In this document: piece by piece, positions 50,350 through 59,522 of the stretch | How positions within the stretch are numbered: the first letter of the stretch is position 1 | Layout: the number at the start of each line of letters is the position of its first letter | Source: Albidovulum sediminicola | GTDB taxonomy: Bacteria > Pseudomonadota > Alphaproteobacteria > Rhodobacterales > Rhodobacteraceae | Length of the DNA: 59,766 nucleotides | Direction: 5' to 3' | NCBI RefSeq assembly: GCF_025751575.1 | Contig: NZ_JAOWLA010000020.1 | Coordinates: 1-59,766, forward strand | Translations under genes and position numbers: made by a program | The notes under the pieces: generated by a model | Told to the model about the DNA's origin: nothing | Database searches by the model: none | Seen by the model: the letters and a program-made list of their open reading frames with translations, nothing else

Positions 50350-52716
50350 ATGGCAGAGCACAGTCACGATCACCACGACCATTCGAGCCATGATCATGAT
50401 CGCCAGAAGAACGGCGACAAGGCGGATGGACCCAAGGCAAAGGATCCCGTCTGCGGCATGTTCGTGACGATCCGGCCCGAGGCGCGCAGCCGGGAACAGG
50501 GCGGTGAAACCTTCTATTTCTGCTCGGACAATTGCGTGGCAAAGTTCGAGGCCGATCCCTGGTTCTATGCCTCGGGCAACGCTGCCAAGCTTGGCAAGCG
50601 GGCACCCAAGGGCACGCAGTGGACGTGCCCCATGCACCCGGAGATCGTCCGCGACGCGCCAGGCGCCTGTCCCATCTGCGGCATGGCACTGGAGCCGATG
50701 GTTCCCTCGGACGAGCCGAGCCCCGAACTGACCGACTTCACTCTTCGCATGTGGATCAGCGCGGCGGCGGCCGTGCCGCTGGTAATCCTGACCATGGGCG
50801 GTCTGGTCGGGTTGCCGGTGCGCGACTGGATCGGGCACCAGGCGTCGGTTTGGCTGGAGTTCGTTCTGGCGACTCCCATCGTCCTCTGGGCTGCGCTGCC
50901 GTTCTTCCAACGCGGTCTGGATTCCTTGCGCAACCGCTCGCCCAACATGTGGACGCTGATCTCGCTCGGTGTCGGGGCGGCCTATCTCTATTCGCTGGTC
51001 GCGACCTTCCTGCCGGGGGTGTTCCCAGAGCAATACCGGATGGGTGGTACGGTTGGCACCTACTACGAAGCCTCGGTCGTCATCGTCGCCCTGATCTTCG
51101 TCGGGCAGGTGCTCGAACTGCGTGCCCGCGAACGGACGGGTGACGCGATCCGTGCACTCATGGACCTCGCACCGAAGACTGCGCGCCGCATCCTGGCGGA
51201 TGGATCGGAATATGACGCACCCTTGGAAAACGTCGTGGCGGGGGATCTCTTGCGGGTTCGTCCAGGCGACTCCGTGCCGGTCGATGCCGAGGTGGTCGCG
51301 GGCCACAGCGCGGTGGACGAGAGCATGATCACGGGCGAGCCAGTGCCGGTCGAGAAGGTGTCGGGCGACAAGGTGACGGGCGGCACGATCAACAAGAACG
51401 GCACGCTGGCGATCCGCGCCACGGCCGTCGGCGCCGATACGGTCCTGTCGCAGATCGTCGAGATGGTGGCCGGCGCTCGTCGCTCGCGCGCGCCGATCCA
51501 GGGGCTGGCCGACAGGGTTTCGGCGATCTTCGTGCCGACGGTTGTCGGCGTGGCCGTGTTGGCCTTTCTCGCTTGGTTGTTCCTCGGCCCAAACCCTGCA
51601 TTTGTCTTCGCCATAGCGGCGGCGGTTTCGGTGCTGATCATCGCCTGTCCCTGTGCGCTGGGGCTCGCCACGCCGATCTCGATCACCACCGCGGCAGGGC
51701 GCGGGGCGCAGGCGGGCGTGCTGGTCAAGGACGCCGAGGCGCTGGAGCATATGGCGCGCGTCGATACGCTGATTGTGGACAAGACCGGGACGCTGACCGA
51801 GGGCAAGCCGAAGCTGACCGATGTCGTCGGGCTTGGGGACCTAACGGAAGCCGATGTGCTTCGCTTCGCCGCCTCGCTGGAACGCGGCTCCGAGCATCCG
51901 CTGGCAGAGGCCATTGTCGAGGGGGCAAGATCGCGCGGCGTGAAACCGGAGAATGTCACCGGGTTCGAGGCGGTCACCGGCAAGGGGGTCACCGGCAAGG
52001 TCAGCGGACAGACCGTCGCGCTTGGCAACGCGGCCCTGATGCAGATGGCTGGAATTGCGGTCGAAGCCGCTGAGGCAAACGCAGATGCGCTGCGCGCCGA
52101 CGGCAAGACAGCCATGTTCGTCGCAGTGGACGGCACACTTGCCGGCATCGTTGCCGTCGCCGACCCGATCAAGGAAACCACCGCCGCCGCGATCCGCGAT
52201 CTGCACGCACAGGGGCTCAAGGTCATCATGGCGACCGGCGACAACCAGCGCACGGCACAGGCCGTGGCCGCAAAACTTGGCATCGACGAGGTGCGCGCCG
52301 GGATGCTGCCCGAGGGCAAGAAGGCGCTGATCGACGACCTGCGGGCGAAGGGCGCGAAGATTGCCATGGCGGGTGACGGCGTGAACGACGCCCCCGCGCT
52401 CGCCGCCGCCGATGTCGGCATTGCCATGGGAACGGGTGCCGATGTGGCTGTGGAAAGTGCGGGGTTGACGCTGCTCGGCGGCGATCTCACGGGCATCGTG
52501 CGCGCCCGCAAGCTGGCAATAGGCACGCTCGGCAACATCAAGCAGAACCTGTTCTTCGCCTTCGTCTACAACGCCGCCGGCGTTCCGATCGCGGCGGGAA
52601 TTCTCTACCCCGTCTTCGGGGTCGTCCTGTCGCCGATGATCGCGGCGGCGGCGATGTCCATGTCTTCGGTCTCTGTAATCGCCAACGCGCTCAGGCTGCG
52701 ACGGCTGAAACTCTGA
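50350..52716 (+). CDS. Copper-translocating P-type ATPase with YHS and heavy-metal-binding N-terminal domains
   Basis: This 788-residue P1B ATPase exports Cu(I). A His-rich N-terminus (HSHDHHDHSSHDHD) is followed by a YHS domain (DPVCGM, YFCSDNC) and a zinc-ribbon-like domain (WTCPMHPEI, PGACPICGMAL) in place of classical CxxC ferredoxin-like domains. The core is complete: eight helices, TGE-type actuator (SMITGEPVPVEK), Cys433-Pro-Cys435 in helix 6, Asp477 in DKTGT, EHPLAEA, and GDGVNDAPAL hinge. It is first in the rightward CueR-controlled operon. Confidence 0.93.
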   Translation: MAEHSHDHHDHSSHDHDRQKNGDKADGPKAKDPVCGMFVTIRPEARSREQGGETFYFCSDNCVAKFEADPWFYASGNAAKLGKRAPKGTQWTCPMHPEIVRDAPGACPICGMALEPMVPSDEPSPELTDFTLRMWISAAAAVPLVILTMGGLVGLPVRDWIGHQASVWLEFVLATPIVLWAALPFFQRGLDSLRNRSPNMWTLISLGVGAAYLYSLVATFLPGVFPEQYRMGGTVGTYYEASVVIVALIFVGQVLELRARERTGDAIRALMDLAPKTARRILADGSEYDAPLENVVAGDLLRVRPGDSVPVDAEVVAGHSAVDESMITGEPVPVEKVSGDKVTGGTINKNGTLAIRATAVGADTVLSQIVEMVAGARRSRAPIQGLADRVSAIFVPTVVGVAVLAFLAWLFLGPNPAFVFAIAAAVSVLIIACPCALGLATPISITTAAGRGAQAGVLVKDAEALEHMARVDTLIVDKTGTLTEGKPKLTDVVGLGDLTEADVLRFAASLERGSEHPLAEAIVEGARSRGVKPENVTGFEAVTGKGVTGKVSGQTVALGNAALMQMAGIAVEAAEANADALRADGKTAMFVAVDGTLAGIVAVADPIKETTAAAIRDLHAQGLKVIMATGDNQRTAQAVAAKLGIDEVRAGMLPEGKKALIDDLRAKGAKIAMAGDGVNDAPALAAADVGIAMGTGADVAVESAGLTLLGGDLTGIVRARKLAIGTLGNIKQNLFFAFVYNAAGVPIAAGILYPVFGVVLSPMIAAAAMSMSSVSVIANALRLRRLKL

Positions 52717-52764
52717 AACACTCAAACAAGCAACCAATCTCAACCCTCCTCTGGAAACCCAAAG

Positions 52765-54264
52765 ATGCCTCTTATAACCCGTCGCAATTTTATGGCTGGC
52801 ACCGCGGCCGCAACCGGCCTCGCCTTGATTTCCGCGCCGCTCCCCGCGACAGCACGCGCAGCGGGCGGTGTCCTGTCCTTGCGCGCCACGCGCCGCACGC
52901 TCGATATCGGCGGCCGCGCCGCCAGCGTGCTTGGCCTGCTTGACGCACAGGGGCGGTCCGGGCTGGTGCTCGATCCGGGCCAGCGGTTCCGCGTCGATCT
53001 GGCCAACGATCTGGATGTCGAGACCATCGTCCATTGGCACGGGCAGATCCCGCCCAATGCCCAGGACGGGGTGCCCAACACCAATCCGTTGCTGGCGGCC
53101 GGTGCCAGCCGGTCCTTCGACTATGACCCGCATCCCGGCACCTATTGGATGCACGCGCATGTCCCGGCACAGGAGGTTGACCTGCTGGCCGCACCGCTGA
53201 TCGTGCGCAGCGCCGAGGACGTGGCGGCCGACCGGCAGGAGGTGGTGATGTTCCTGCACGACCTCTCCTTCCGTCCGGGCGAGGAGGTGCTCGACACCAT
53301 CAGCCGGGGCATGGCGATGGATCACGGCACGGTGCAACAGGGCAGCCAGGCAATGTCGGGGATGAGCGAGATGCCCGGCATGGGCAACATGGGGGGCATG
53401 AACCATGGGGCGATGGGGGCAATGCCGGGTATGGGCGGGATGTCCATGGACCTGAACGACTTTGAGTTCGACGCCTATGTAGCCAACGATCGCACGCTGG
53501 ACGACCCCGAAGTGGTTCCGGTCGAAAACGGCGGTCGCGTGCTTTTGCGCGTCGTGAACGCCTCTTCGATGACCGTCTATTGGATCGACACGGGCGAGAT
53601 CGAGGGCCGCCTCGTCGCCGTTGATGGTCACTCAGTGCAGCCATTGACCGGGCGTCACTTCGGCATCGCGATGGCGCAAAGGCTCGATATCGAACTGACA
53701 CTGCCGGCCGATGGCATGGCGCGCCCGATCCTTGCCTTGCGCGAAGGCGCGCGCGAGCGGTCAGGGATCGTCCTCGCGCCCTCGGGTGCCGCTGTCCCGC
53801 GCCTTGCCCTGCTGTCGGACGCCGAGCATCCGGCCTTTTCCGGTGACCCGACGCAGGAACTGGCCCTGCGCGCGGCCAATCCCTTGTCCGACCGCGCGCC
53901 TGATCGTTCGCATATGGTCATTCTGTCCGGCGCGATGATGCCCTATGTCTGGACGATCAACGGCCAGACTTGGGGCAGCCATACACCGATTGCCGTCAAG
54001 ACCGGCGAGCGGGTCGAGATGATGTTCCACAACATGTCGATGATGGCGCATCCGATGCACCTGCATGGGCATGTCTTCCAGGTCGTCGGCGTGAATGGCC
54101 AGCGCTTCGCCGGTGCGATGCGGGACACGGTGCACGTTCCGGCCATGGGGTCGGTCACGATCGCCTTCGACGCCGGCGAGGTCGCGCCCTGGATGCTGCA
54201 TTGCCACCATATGGCGCACATGGCGACGGGCATGATGACGGAACTGGGTGTCCAGTCCGCATGA
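52765..54264 (+). CDS. Multicopper oxidase (CueO/CopA-like), Tat-exported
   Basis: This 499-residue protein has a Tat signal (TRRNFMAGTAAATGLAL). All four copper motifs are present: VHWHGQIPP, YWMHAHVP, HPMHLHGHVF and MLHCHHMAHMATGM. A Met-rich insertion (about 193-225, repeated GMxxM) probably binds extra copper. It oxidises Cu(I) to less toxic Cu(II) in the periplasm. It lies 48 bases after the ATPase gene, and its stop overlaps the cytochrome gene start (ATGA), indicating one operon. Confidence 0.93.
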   Translation: MPLITRRNFMAGTAAATGLALISAPLPATARAAGGVLSLRATRRTLDIGGRAASVLGLLDAQGRSGLVLDPGQRFRVDLANDLDVETIVHWHGQIPPNAQDGVPNTNPLLAAGASRSFDYDPHPGTYWMHAHVPAQEVDLLAAPLIVRSAEDVAADRQEVVMFLHDLSFRPGEEVLDTISRGMAMDHGTVQQGSQAMSGMSEMPGMGNMGGMNHGAMGAMPGMGGMSMDLNDFEFDAYVANDRTLDDPEVVPVENGGRVLLRVVNASSMTVYWIDTGEIEGRLVAVDGHSVQPLTGRHFGIAMAQRLDIELTLPADGMARPILALREGARERSGIVLAPSGAAVPRLALLSDAEHPAFSGDPTQELALRAANPLSDRAPDRSHMVILSGAMMPYVWTINGQTWGSHTPIAVKTGERVEMMFHNMSMMAHPMHLHGHVFQVVGVNGQRFAGAMRDTVHVPAMGSVTIAFDAGEVAPWMLHCHHMAHMATGMMTELGVQSA

Positions 54265-54710
54265 GTGCGGTTCGAGTCACCACGGTTCTTGCTGCCGCCG
54301 CTGTTCTCGCGGCGGCAGGCTTTGCGTGGCGCGCAAATGAAAAATCAAGTGCAGCGACGTCGGCGCAACTTGCGCGCGGAGCCGCGGTCTACGCCGCCGC
54401 TTGCGCTTCCTGCCACGGCACCAATCTGGAAGGTCAACCACACTGGCGCTCGCCCGGGCCGGATGGCCGACTGCCGGCGCCGCCACATGACGAGACCGGT
54501 CACACCTGGCACCATTCCGATCAGCTCCTGCTCGACATTATGACACGCGGAACGGCGGCGGTGATTGGCGGCAGCTACGCGAGCAACATGCCGGGCTTTG
54601 GAGATCCCTACTCTGAGGCGGACTTGCGAGCGGTGCTTGAGTGGCTAAAATCCCGCTGGCCCGAGCGGGAACGTTCGTATCAGCGAGAGGCTAATGGCGG
54701 CGACAGCTAG
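54261..54710 (+). CDS. Periplasmic or membrane-anchored cytochrome c
   Basis: This 149-residue protein starts at an ATG overlapping the oxidase gene. It has an N-terminal hydrophobic helix (VTTVLAAAAVLAAAGFAW), a CASCH haem site (AAACASCHGTNLEGQP) and a likely axial Met in SNMPGFGDPYSEADLRAVLEWLK. The HWRSPGPDGRLPAPPHDETGHTWHH loop is characteristic of a cytochrome c subgroup often next to copper-resistance oxidases. A role as electron acceptor of the oxidase or in re-oxidation is inferred. Confidence 0.88.
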   Translation: MSAVRVTTVLAAAAVLAAAGFAWRANEKSSAATSAQLARGAAVYAAACASCHGTNLEGQPHWRSPGPDGRLPAPPHDETGHTWHHSDQLLLDIMTRGTAAVIGGSYASNMPGFGDPYSEADLRAVLEWLKSRWPERERSYQREANGGDS

Positions 54711-54856
54711 GAGCCGAGCTAGCCATGTACGCCGACTGCTGGTAGCGAAGCGGCTACGCGGAGCGGTGGAGATGGGATGGATGCCGCTCTCCCCTGGCGG
54801 CATCGCGATATGCCGAACTCGTGGTATCGGCGTAGAAGCTGTAGGAGAGGGCATCC

Positions 54857-55399
54857 ATGGGAAAGGTTGCCATCATCGGCGTCGATCTGGCAAAAACGTG
54901 TTCCAGGTCCACGGGGCGGCAGCGGACGGGTCCGTCCTGTTCCGCGAGAAGCTGTCGCGACCGCAGTTCGCCCGGTTCATTGCGGACCAGCCGCCGTTCC
55001 TGGTTGCGATGGAGGCCTGCGCCAGCGCGCACCACTGGGCGCGTGAGATGGCGCGACACGGGCATGAGGTTCGGCTGATTGCGCCGCATTACGTCAAGCC
55101 GTTCCTGAAACGGCAGAAGAACGATGCGGCCGATGCCGAGGCGATTACCGAGGCGCTGCGACCCGCGATGCGCTTTGTCGAACCGAAATCCGCGGATCAG
55201 CAAGCCCGGGCGGTGGCGTTCCGGACGCGCGAGCGACTCGTGAAGCAGCGCACGGAAGCCGTGAACGCGCTCAGGTCGCACCTCGATGAGTTCGGGCACA
55301 CTACGTCCGAAGGTATCGGCCATGTGCCGCGCCTCGCGAAGGTCTTCGACGATCCCGAGAACGACGTACCGGAACTCGCCCGGGACATCTGCCGCCCGT
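54857..55399 (+). pseudogene. IS110-family transposase, frameshifted and truncated
   Basis: The start MGKVAIIGVDLAK is followed by a one-base loss in an A-run (about 54890); the other frame continues VFQVHGAAADGSVLFREKLSR, AMEACASAHHWAREM, IAPHYVKPFLKRQKNDAADAEAI and RTEAVNALRSHLDEFG. These are the DEDD-type N-terminal region of IS110 elements. At about 55400 it passes in frame into IS3 sequence, so its C-terminal Ser domain is gone. The 146 bases before it are the probable element end. Confidence 0.85.
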
Positions 55400-55818
55400 T
55401 CCGCCTGCTGAACGTCTTGGATGATTTTAACCGCGAGGACCTGGGCAGCGCGATCGACTTCTCGCTACCTGCCGAGCGGGTCGTCCGGGCGCTGAACCAG
55501 ATCATCGAATGGCGCGGTGCGCCTCGAACCATTCGCATCGACAACGGCCCGGAATACATCAGCGGCACCCTCATGGAATGGGCCGAGCACAAGGGCATCG
55601 CCCTGGCCCACATCCAACCGGGCAAACCCCAGCAGAACGCTTATGTCGAGCGTTACAACCGGACAATCCGGCACGAATGGCTGGACCTCGATATCTTCGA
55701 GACGATCAAAGCGGTGTAGCAGAGTGCCACCGAGTGGCTCTGGTCCTGCAACAATGAGCGCGCCAACATGGGCAACGGCGGGATGACACCCGCCCAGAAA
55801 CTGAAATCGGCCGCGTAA
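55400..55818 (+). pseudogene. IS3-family (IS407/IS51-type) transposase OrfB, C-terminal fragment
   Basis: From RPFRLLNVLDDFNRED the sequence is IS3 OrfB: SLPAERVVRALNQIIEWRG, TIRIDNGPEYISGTLMEWA (second Asp), HIQPGKPQQNAYVERYNR (Glu) and IRHEWLDLDIFETIK. A TAG at 55717-55719 interrupts it before QSATEWLWSCNNERANMG. The first catalytic Asp region is missing, as the N-terminus is replaced by IS110 sequence. Confidence 0.88.
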
Positions 55819-55960
55819 ATTCTACGACCAAGCCACCGCAAAAATGGGGGAAATACCCAGCTCTGCGGGCCAAGCTGAGACGGGTTCGAATTCGTCTGGC
55901 TGCAGCGTTACGCGTCGAGGTTCCCGTTCGTGCATGCTGCGTGGGCTTGTATCCAAGCGT

Positions 55961-56602
55961 TCATAATCCCAGATCACGCGCTCGAATTGCGGCCTCGACA
56001 CGATTACGAACGTTCAATTTCTGAAGGATATTGGTCATGTAATGCTTCACCGTCTTTTCCTGCAGATCGAGTTCACGCCCGACTTCCTTGTTGCTGAGGC
56101 CCCTGGACACCAACCGCAGTATGGTTTCTTCACGCTCGCTTAGCCCTTCCGACAGCGCCTGATGGCTGAGCGCGTCGGTGGATTGCATTGCGGTCAACAC
56201 CCTTGCCGCAAGCGCGGGCGAAACGTATGACCCACCGCCCGCAATGATCAGCAGCACGCGCGCGAGCTCGGTCGAGTCCACGCCCTTAAGCACATATCCG
56301 CGCGCGCCGGCCTTCAGCGCAGCGAACAAGTCGTCATCGCTTTCCGACACGGTCAGCATGACGGTAGCGACAGCCGGAAACCGCCGACCGATTTCCGCCG
56401 CGGCCGACAGGCCGGAGCCCGGCATGGAAATGTCCAGCAAGGCGAGGTCGGGCAGATGGCGCTCTGTGGCGCTTATCGCCTCGTCAGCAGTTCCGACACC
56501 GGCAAGCACATCGAACCCGCCGTGTTCTTCAAGCGACTTGATGACGCCACCTCGGAACAGTGGGTGATCGTCAGCCACCACGATGCCAACGCCGTCTGTC
56601 AC
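55961..56602 (-). CDS. LuxR/NarL-family response regulator
   Basis: This 213-residue protein has a receiver domain (1-120) with acidic pocket ADDHP, phospho-acceptor Asp57 (LLDISMPG), TVSESDD and VLKG. A C-terminal LuxR-type HTH (about 148-210) reads LSEREETILRLVSRGLSNKEVGRELDLQEKTVKHYMTNILQKL. The gene overlaps the kinase gene by four bases (ATGA), so the two form a pair. It probably binds the TCAGACC palindrome upstream of the kinase gene, which also faces the secreted repeat-protein gene. Confidence 0.92.
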   Translation of the reverse strand: MTDGVGIVVADDHPLFRGGVIKSLEEHGGFDVLAGVGTADEAISATERHLPDLALLDISMPGSGLSAAAEIGRRFPAVATVMLTVSESDDDLFAALKAGARGYVLKGVDSTELARVLLIIAGGGSYVSPALAARVLTAMQSTDALSHQALSEGLSEREETILRLVSRGLSNKEVGRELDLQEKTVKHYMTNILQKLNVRNRVEAAIRARDLGL

Positions 56603-58029
56603 GACCAGCCATCGCGGGAGAGCGTCAGGGTCAGCCGCGTACCGAGACCGGGGTGCGATTCAACCGAAAACTCTCCGCCGATACTTTCGATCCGCTGTCG
56701 CAGACCACTGAGTCCCAGCCCCCCGATATTGGTCTCGCCCGGAACGAAACCGGGACCATTGTCGGTCACCGACACGGTGACGCTACCGGGGTCGAGCCGC
56801 GCCTCGACAACCTGGCCCTTGCCGCCCGCGTGACGAAACCCGTTCATCAGCCCTTCCTGCAGAAAGCGATAAAGGCAGATTAGGATCGGATGCGGCGCCG
56901 TCAAGCCAAGCGCCTTGCCAGACGAAAAGCGGCGGCCAACCTGCACCCGGGTCCGCCTTTCGTGCATGCCAATCGCCATTTCCAACGTTTCCGCAATCGT
57001 GCGCCCTTCGAGTTCCGGAAGCGCCAGTCCATGACACAGGTTGCGGACGTCGCGCAGCGCGTCGTCGAGCGTATCTTTCAATTCCTGTGCCTCGTGCTGC
57101 GATTCAGCCGTTGAAGCGCGGCGAACCAGCGAGGCAAACCGGAGCGAGGCAAGCGCAAGAGCTTGCGCCGGCCCGTCATGCAATTCGGCACTGACGCGGC
57201 GCATATAGCGTTCGTTGATTTCCGTCGCGCGCAATGTCGCAACGCGGGCGCGTTCGCGAAGCCCGGCGTTCTGTGTCGAAATTCGCGACAACTCGTCCAA
57301 TCGGGCGCTGAGTTCGCGGTTTTGCCGCGCGATGGTCAGGCCGCCTACGCGGACGATTCCGAACAAGGCAAGAAAAGTCGCGGCTGTGACCGCGGCAACG
57401 GCTGACCATGCTTCCAGTCTGGCCGCGCGCAGGTCGCTCATCAATTGCGACGCGTCAAGATAGACTTCAGCCACCGCGATGACCTCGCCGGTATGGATGG
57501 AGTGTATTGGATTGTAGACTTCCAGCAGCGGCAGGCCGGCCAGCCGCTCGCGCAAGTTCTCGGAATCCTCCAGTTCGTCGAACGAAGCGCTAAGCTCGCC
57601 CTTCCAGGCGCGCTTCAAGTCTTCACCCGGCTCAAAGGTTCGCCCGATCAGATCGCTGTCCGTGCTGTAGGCAAGAAACCCGCCCTTCCGCCAGATCTTG
57701 GAGGAGTAGATTTGCTCGGAGAGCGGCGGCCCGCTCAGCATCCGGTCCAAGCGGGCGATGGTTTCGGGCGACAGCGCAGCCGAGGCGACCAGTTCCTGCG
57801 ACAGCGGCGCGATAAAGCTTTCCATATAGACCGCGCTCGAGATCGCCGAGTTACGGACGACACTCGACTGGATGCGCGAACTGACGAGATGCCCGATCAC
57901 GAGCATCCCGATAAGGGTAACGACGCTACCGGTCAGCGCGAACTTGTGATGCAGCAACATCGCCGCCCGGCGTGGCCCGGGCCGCGGTGGCGTCGTTGCT
58001 CGGGAATCGAGTGCATCAGCTATGGCCAT
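56599..58029 (-). CDS. Sensor histidine kinase (HisKA_3, NarX/DesK type)
   Basis: This 476-residue kinase has TM1 at about 30-50, a periplasmic sensor region at about 52-204, TM2 at 206-226, a short coiled coil, the phospho-acceptor His284 (VSAELHDGPAQALAL), and an ATPase domain with EGLMNGFRHA, VTDNGPGF and GLGLSGLRQRIESIGG. The sensor region (KGGFLAYSTDSDLIGRTF, EVYNPIHSIHTGEVIAVAEVY) looks like a single Cache/PAS-like domain; the signal is unknown. Its partner regulator gene is directly downstream. Confidence 0.9.
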   Translation of the reverse strand: MAIADALDSRATTPPRPGPRRAAMLLHHKFALTGSVVTLIGMLVIGHLVSSRIQSSVVRNSAISSAVYMESFIAPLSQELVASAALSPETIARLDRMLSGPPLSEQIYSSKIWRKGGFLAYSTDSDLIGRTFEPGEDLKRAWKGELSASFDELEDSENLRERLAGLPLLEVYNPIHSIHTGEVIAVAEVYLDASQLMSDLRAARLEAWSAVAAVTAATFLALFGIVRVGGLTIARQNRELSARLDELSRISTQNAGLRERARVATLRATEINERYMRRVSAELHDGPAQALALASLRFASLVRRASTAESQHEAQELKDTLDDALRDVRNLCHGLALPELEGRTIAETLEMAIGMHERRTRVQVGRRFSSGKALGLTAPHPILICLYRFLQEGLMNGFRHAGGKGQVVEARLDPGSVTVSVTDNGPGFVPGETNIGGLGLSGLRQRIESIGGEFSVESHPGLGTRLTLTLSRDGWS

Positions 58030-58097
58030 GATCCATTCCAGACTTTCACCTTAATATGGCCGATCGCGAGGGTGTGCGCCAAGCAGTGATGCGGGTT

Positions 58098-58152
58098 TCA
58101 GACCTTGGTCTGATCGCGGCACCGGACCATCGTGTGCCGTCTTTGTCAGACC
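58098..58152. promoter_or_regulatory. TCAGACC palindrome in the divergent gap between the kinase and repeat-protein genes
   Basis: TCAGACC-TT-GGTCTGA at 58098-58113 is a perfect 16-base palindrome; a third TCAGACC follows at 58146-58152. It resembles binding sites of NarL-type regulators (two 7-base inverted half-sites with a 2-base centre). It lies 69 bases before the kinase ATG and about 145 before the repeat-protein ATG. The regulator of the pair is the likely binder (inference). Confidence 0.6.
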
Positions 58153-58258
58153 GATGGCCAAGGCCGGCACGCAGTGGTCCGCCCCCCATAGATCGGTGCG
58201 GCGGAACCCCGATAGTTAGGCCATCGGGCGGTGGAGCCCACGCATGGAGGAGAAACCT

Positions 58259-58576
58259 ATGAAACTGACCTACACGCTTTCGCTACTGGCTCTCTGCGCC
58301 GGAACCGGCCTCGCCCTTCCCGCCGCGCCGGCACACGCCTCGACGCCGACCTTCACCATTGGCGGCCCTGACCTGCCGCAGCCGCTGCACCGCCGCGGTG
58401 CCGATGACCCGGCAGGTGACGACCGTGGTCGCGGCAGGGGCAGCGATGACGGTGCGAACCATGCCTCGGGCCCCGTCCTCGACGGCGTGCAGATGGCGCG
58501 GCGCGGTGCCGACGACCCCGCAGGTGACGACCGCGGCCGCGGCAGGGGCAGCGATGACGGCGCGAACCACGCCTGA
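58259..58576 (+). CDS. Secreted acidic/Arg-Gly repeat protein, function unknown
   Basis: This 105-residue protein starts at ATG 58259 after GGAGGAGAAA. A signal peptide (MKLTYTLSLLALCAGTGLALPAAPAHA, cleaved after AHA) is followed by a mature part dominated by two near-identical 25-residue units, each RRGADDPAGDDRGRGRG followed by SDDGANHA, separated by SGPVLDGVQMA. Each unit alternates Asp pairs with Arg-Gly, and would be disordered and able to bind cations such as calcium or metals. No family recognised. It is divergent from the two-component genes and could be their target. Confidence 0.75.
   Translation: MKLTYTLSLLALCAGTGLALPAAPAHASTPTFTIGGPDLPQPLHRRGADDPAGDDRGRGRGSDDGANHASGPVLDGVQMARRGADDPAGDDRGRGRGSDDGANHA
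58391..58573 (+). repeat. Tandem 75-base coding repeat, two units
   Basis: Units at 58391-58465 and 58499-58573 (108-base period) encode the same 25 residues with only a few, silent differences, so the duplication is old enough for third-base drift but held by protein-level selection. Confidence 0.85.
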
Positions 58577-58769
58577 CGTTGCAGATCGATTTGCGGCGGG
58601 CGCGATGCAAACTTGCCCCGCCGCGACACCTCCAGCTTAGCCTCAGATGGGGTATTCGGTTTGTGCCGCCTTCCCGACGATGCGTTCGTTCAGGTGCTGC
58701 GCCGCTAGCTGATGGCGGATGTGGTCGGTGTGAAGCAGCGACAAGCATCAGGGAAAAGGCACAACGTGA

Positions 58770-59004
58770 GGCCCTACGCCGAATCGGATGTCTCGTTGGC
58801 CCGCGTTACCGCCAATCTCTCGACGGCGACGTGCCGCCGGCGCGGCGCCACTGCGAATGCGGCAGCCTTCTCGCCCCTGATCGTGCCGATCTTGGGCACT
58901 TCGACGATCAGCATCGCGCTGGCATCCTGCAAGGCCGCATTCGACTGTTCGAGACGATGAAGAGAGGCGGTGCCGACAGGCGAAGAAGCATGGCCATGCC
59001 ACAA
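58770..59004 (-). pseudogene. Possible IS110-family transposase fragment
   Basis: The reverse frame has NAALQDASAMLIVEVPKIG then TIRGEKAAAFAVAP, similar to the P-x-I-G...AALAG.AP region of IS110 C-terminal domains; the sequence after it does not fit. Weak evidence. The stretch from 58577 to 59200 otherwise shows no gene. Confidence 0.35.
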
Positions 59005-59202
59005 GGGTCAGACGTAGCGCACCACCCCTGACCGGTGCCCGTGACGGGGCAAACCAAGCAGATCACAGATACAGAAGGGTCAGGACCCATTGAACTTGTG
59101 CCCTCGGCTGCCGTTTCTGCGTGAGTCAAGCTCCCGAACTGACGGGGCTCTGTCAAACAAACTGGGCTTGAGCCCGGGCAGGGCGCTGGCTTGCGTCCGA
59201 TC

Positions 59203-59522
59203 ATGACCAAACCCAACTCGTTCAAGTACTTTAAGACGTCGCCTGAGATCATCCGTCTGGCGGTAATTCTGTATTTCCGGTTCCCGGTTTCGCTGCGGAA
59301 CGCCGAGGATCTGCTCCACCGGCGGAGGATTGATGTCAGCCATGAAGCGGTCAGGTAGTGGCGGTATCGGTTTGGGGCGATGTTCGCCTCGGATATCCGG
59401 AAGCGACGGATCGAGAGCATGAAAGCGAGTTGCATTGCCTTTGGCGCGCTGTGGGGCACGAGGACGAGGTGCTCGAAAGCTTCGTCACCAAGGCCCGCAG
59501 CAAGAAAGCCGCGCTCAACTGA
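59203..59522 (+). pseudogene. IS6-family transposase, truncated and interrupted
   Basis: MTKPNSFKYFKTSPEIIRLAV, FPVSLRNAEDLLHRRRIDVS and FGAMFASDIRKRRIE are the N-terminus of an IS6-family transposase. A TAG interrupts after SHEAVR, and a large internal deletion joins the start of the catalytic core to EDEVLESFVTKARSKKAALN, which ends at TGA. It is a different copy from the one at 48.3-49.0 kb and is also dead. Confidence 0.8.

Noticed and set aside
51841-53631. 596-residue open frame antisense to the copper ATPase and oxidase genes
   Set aside because: Shadow of two complete, motif-rich genes.
58391-58573. Possible CRISPR-like repeat
   Set aside because: Only two units, both in frame within a signal-peptide-bearing coding sequence, with silent differences; no array or cas genes in the window.
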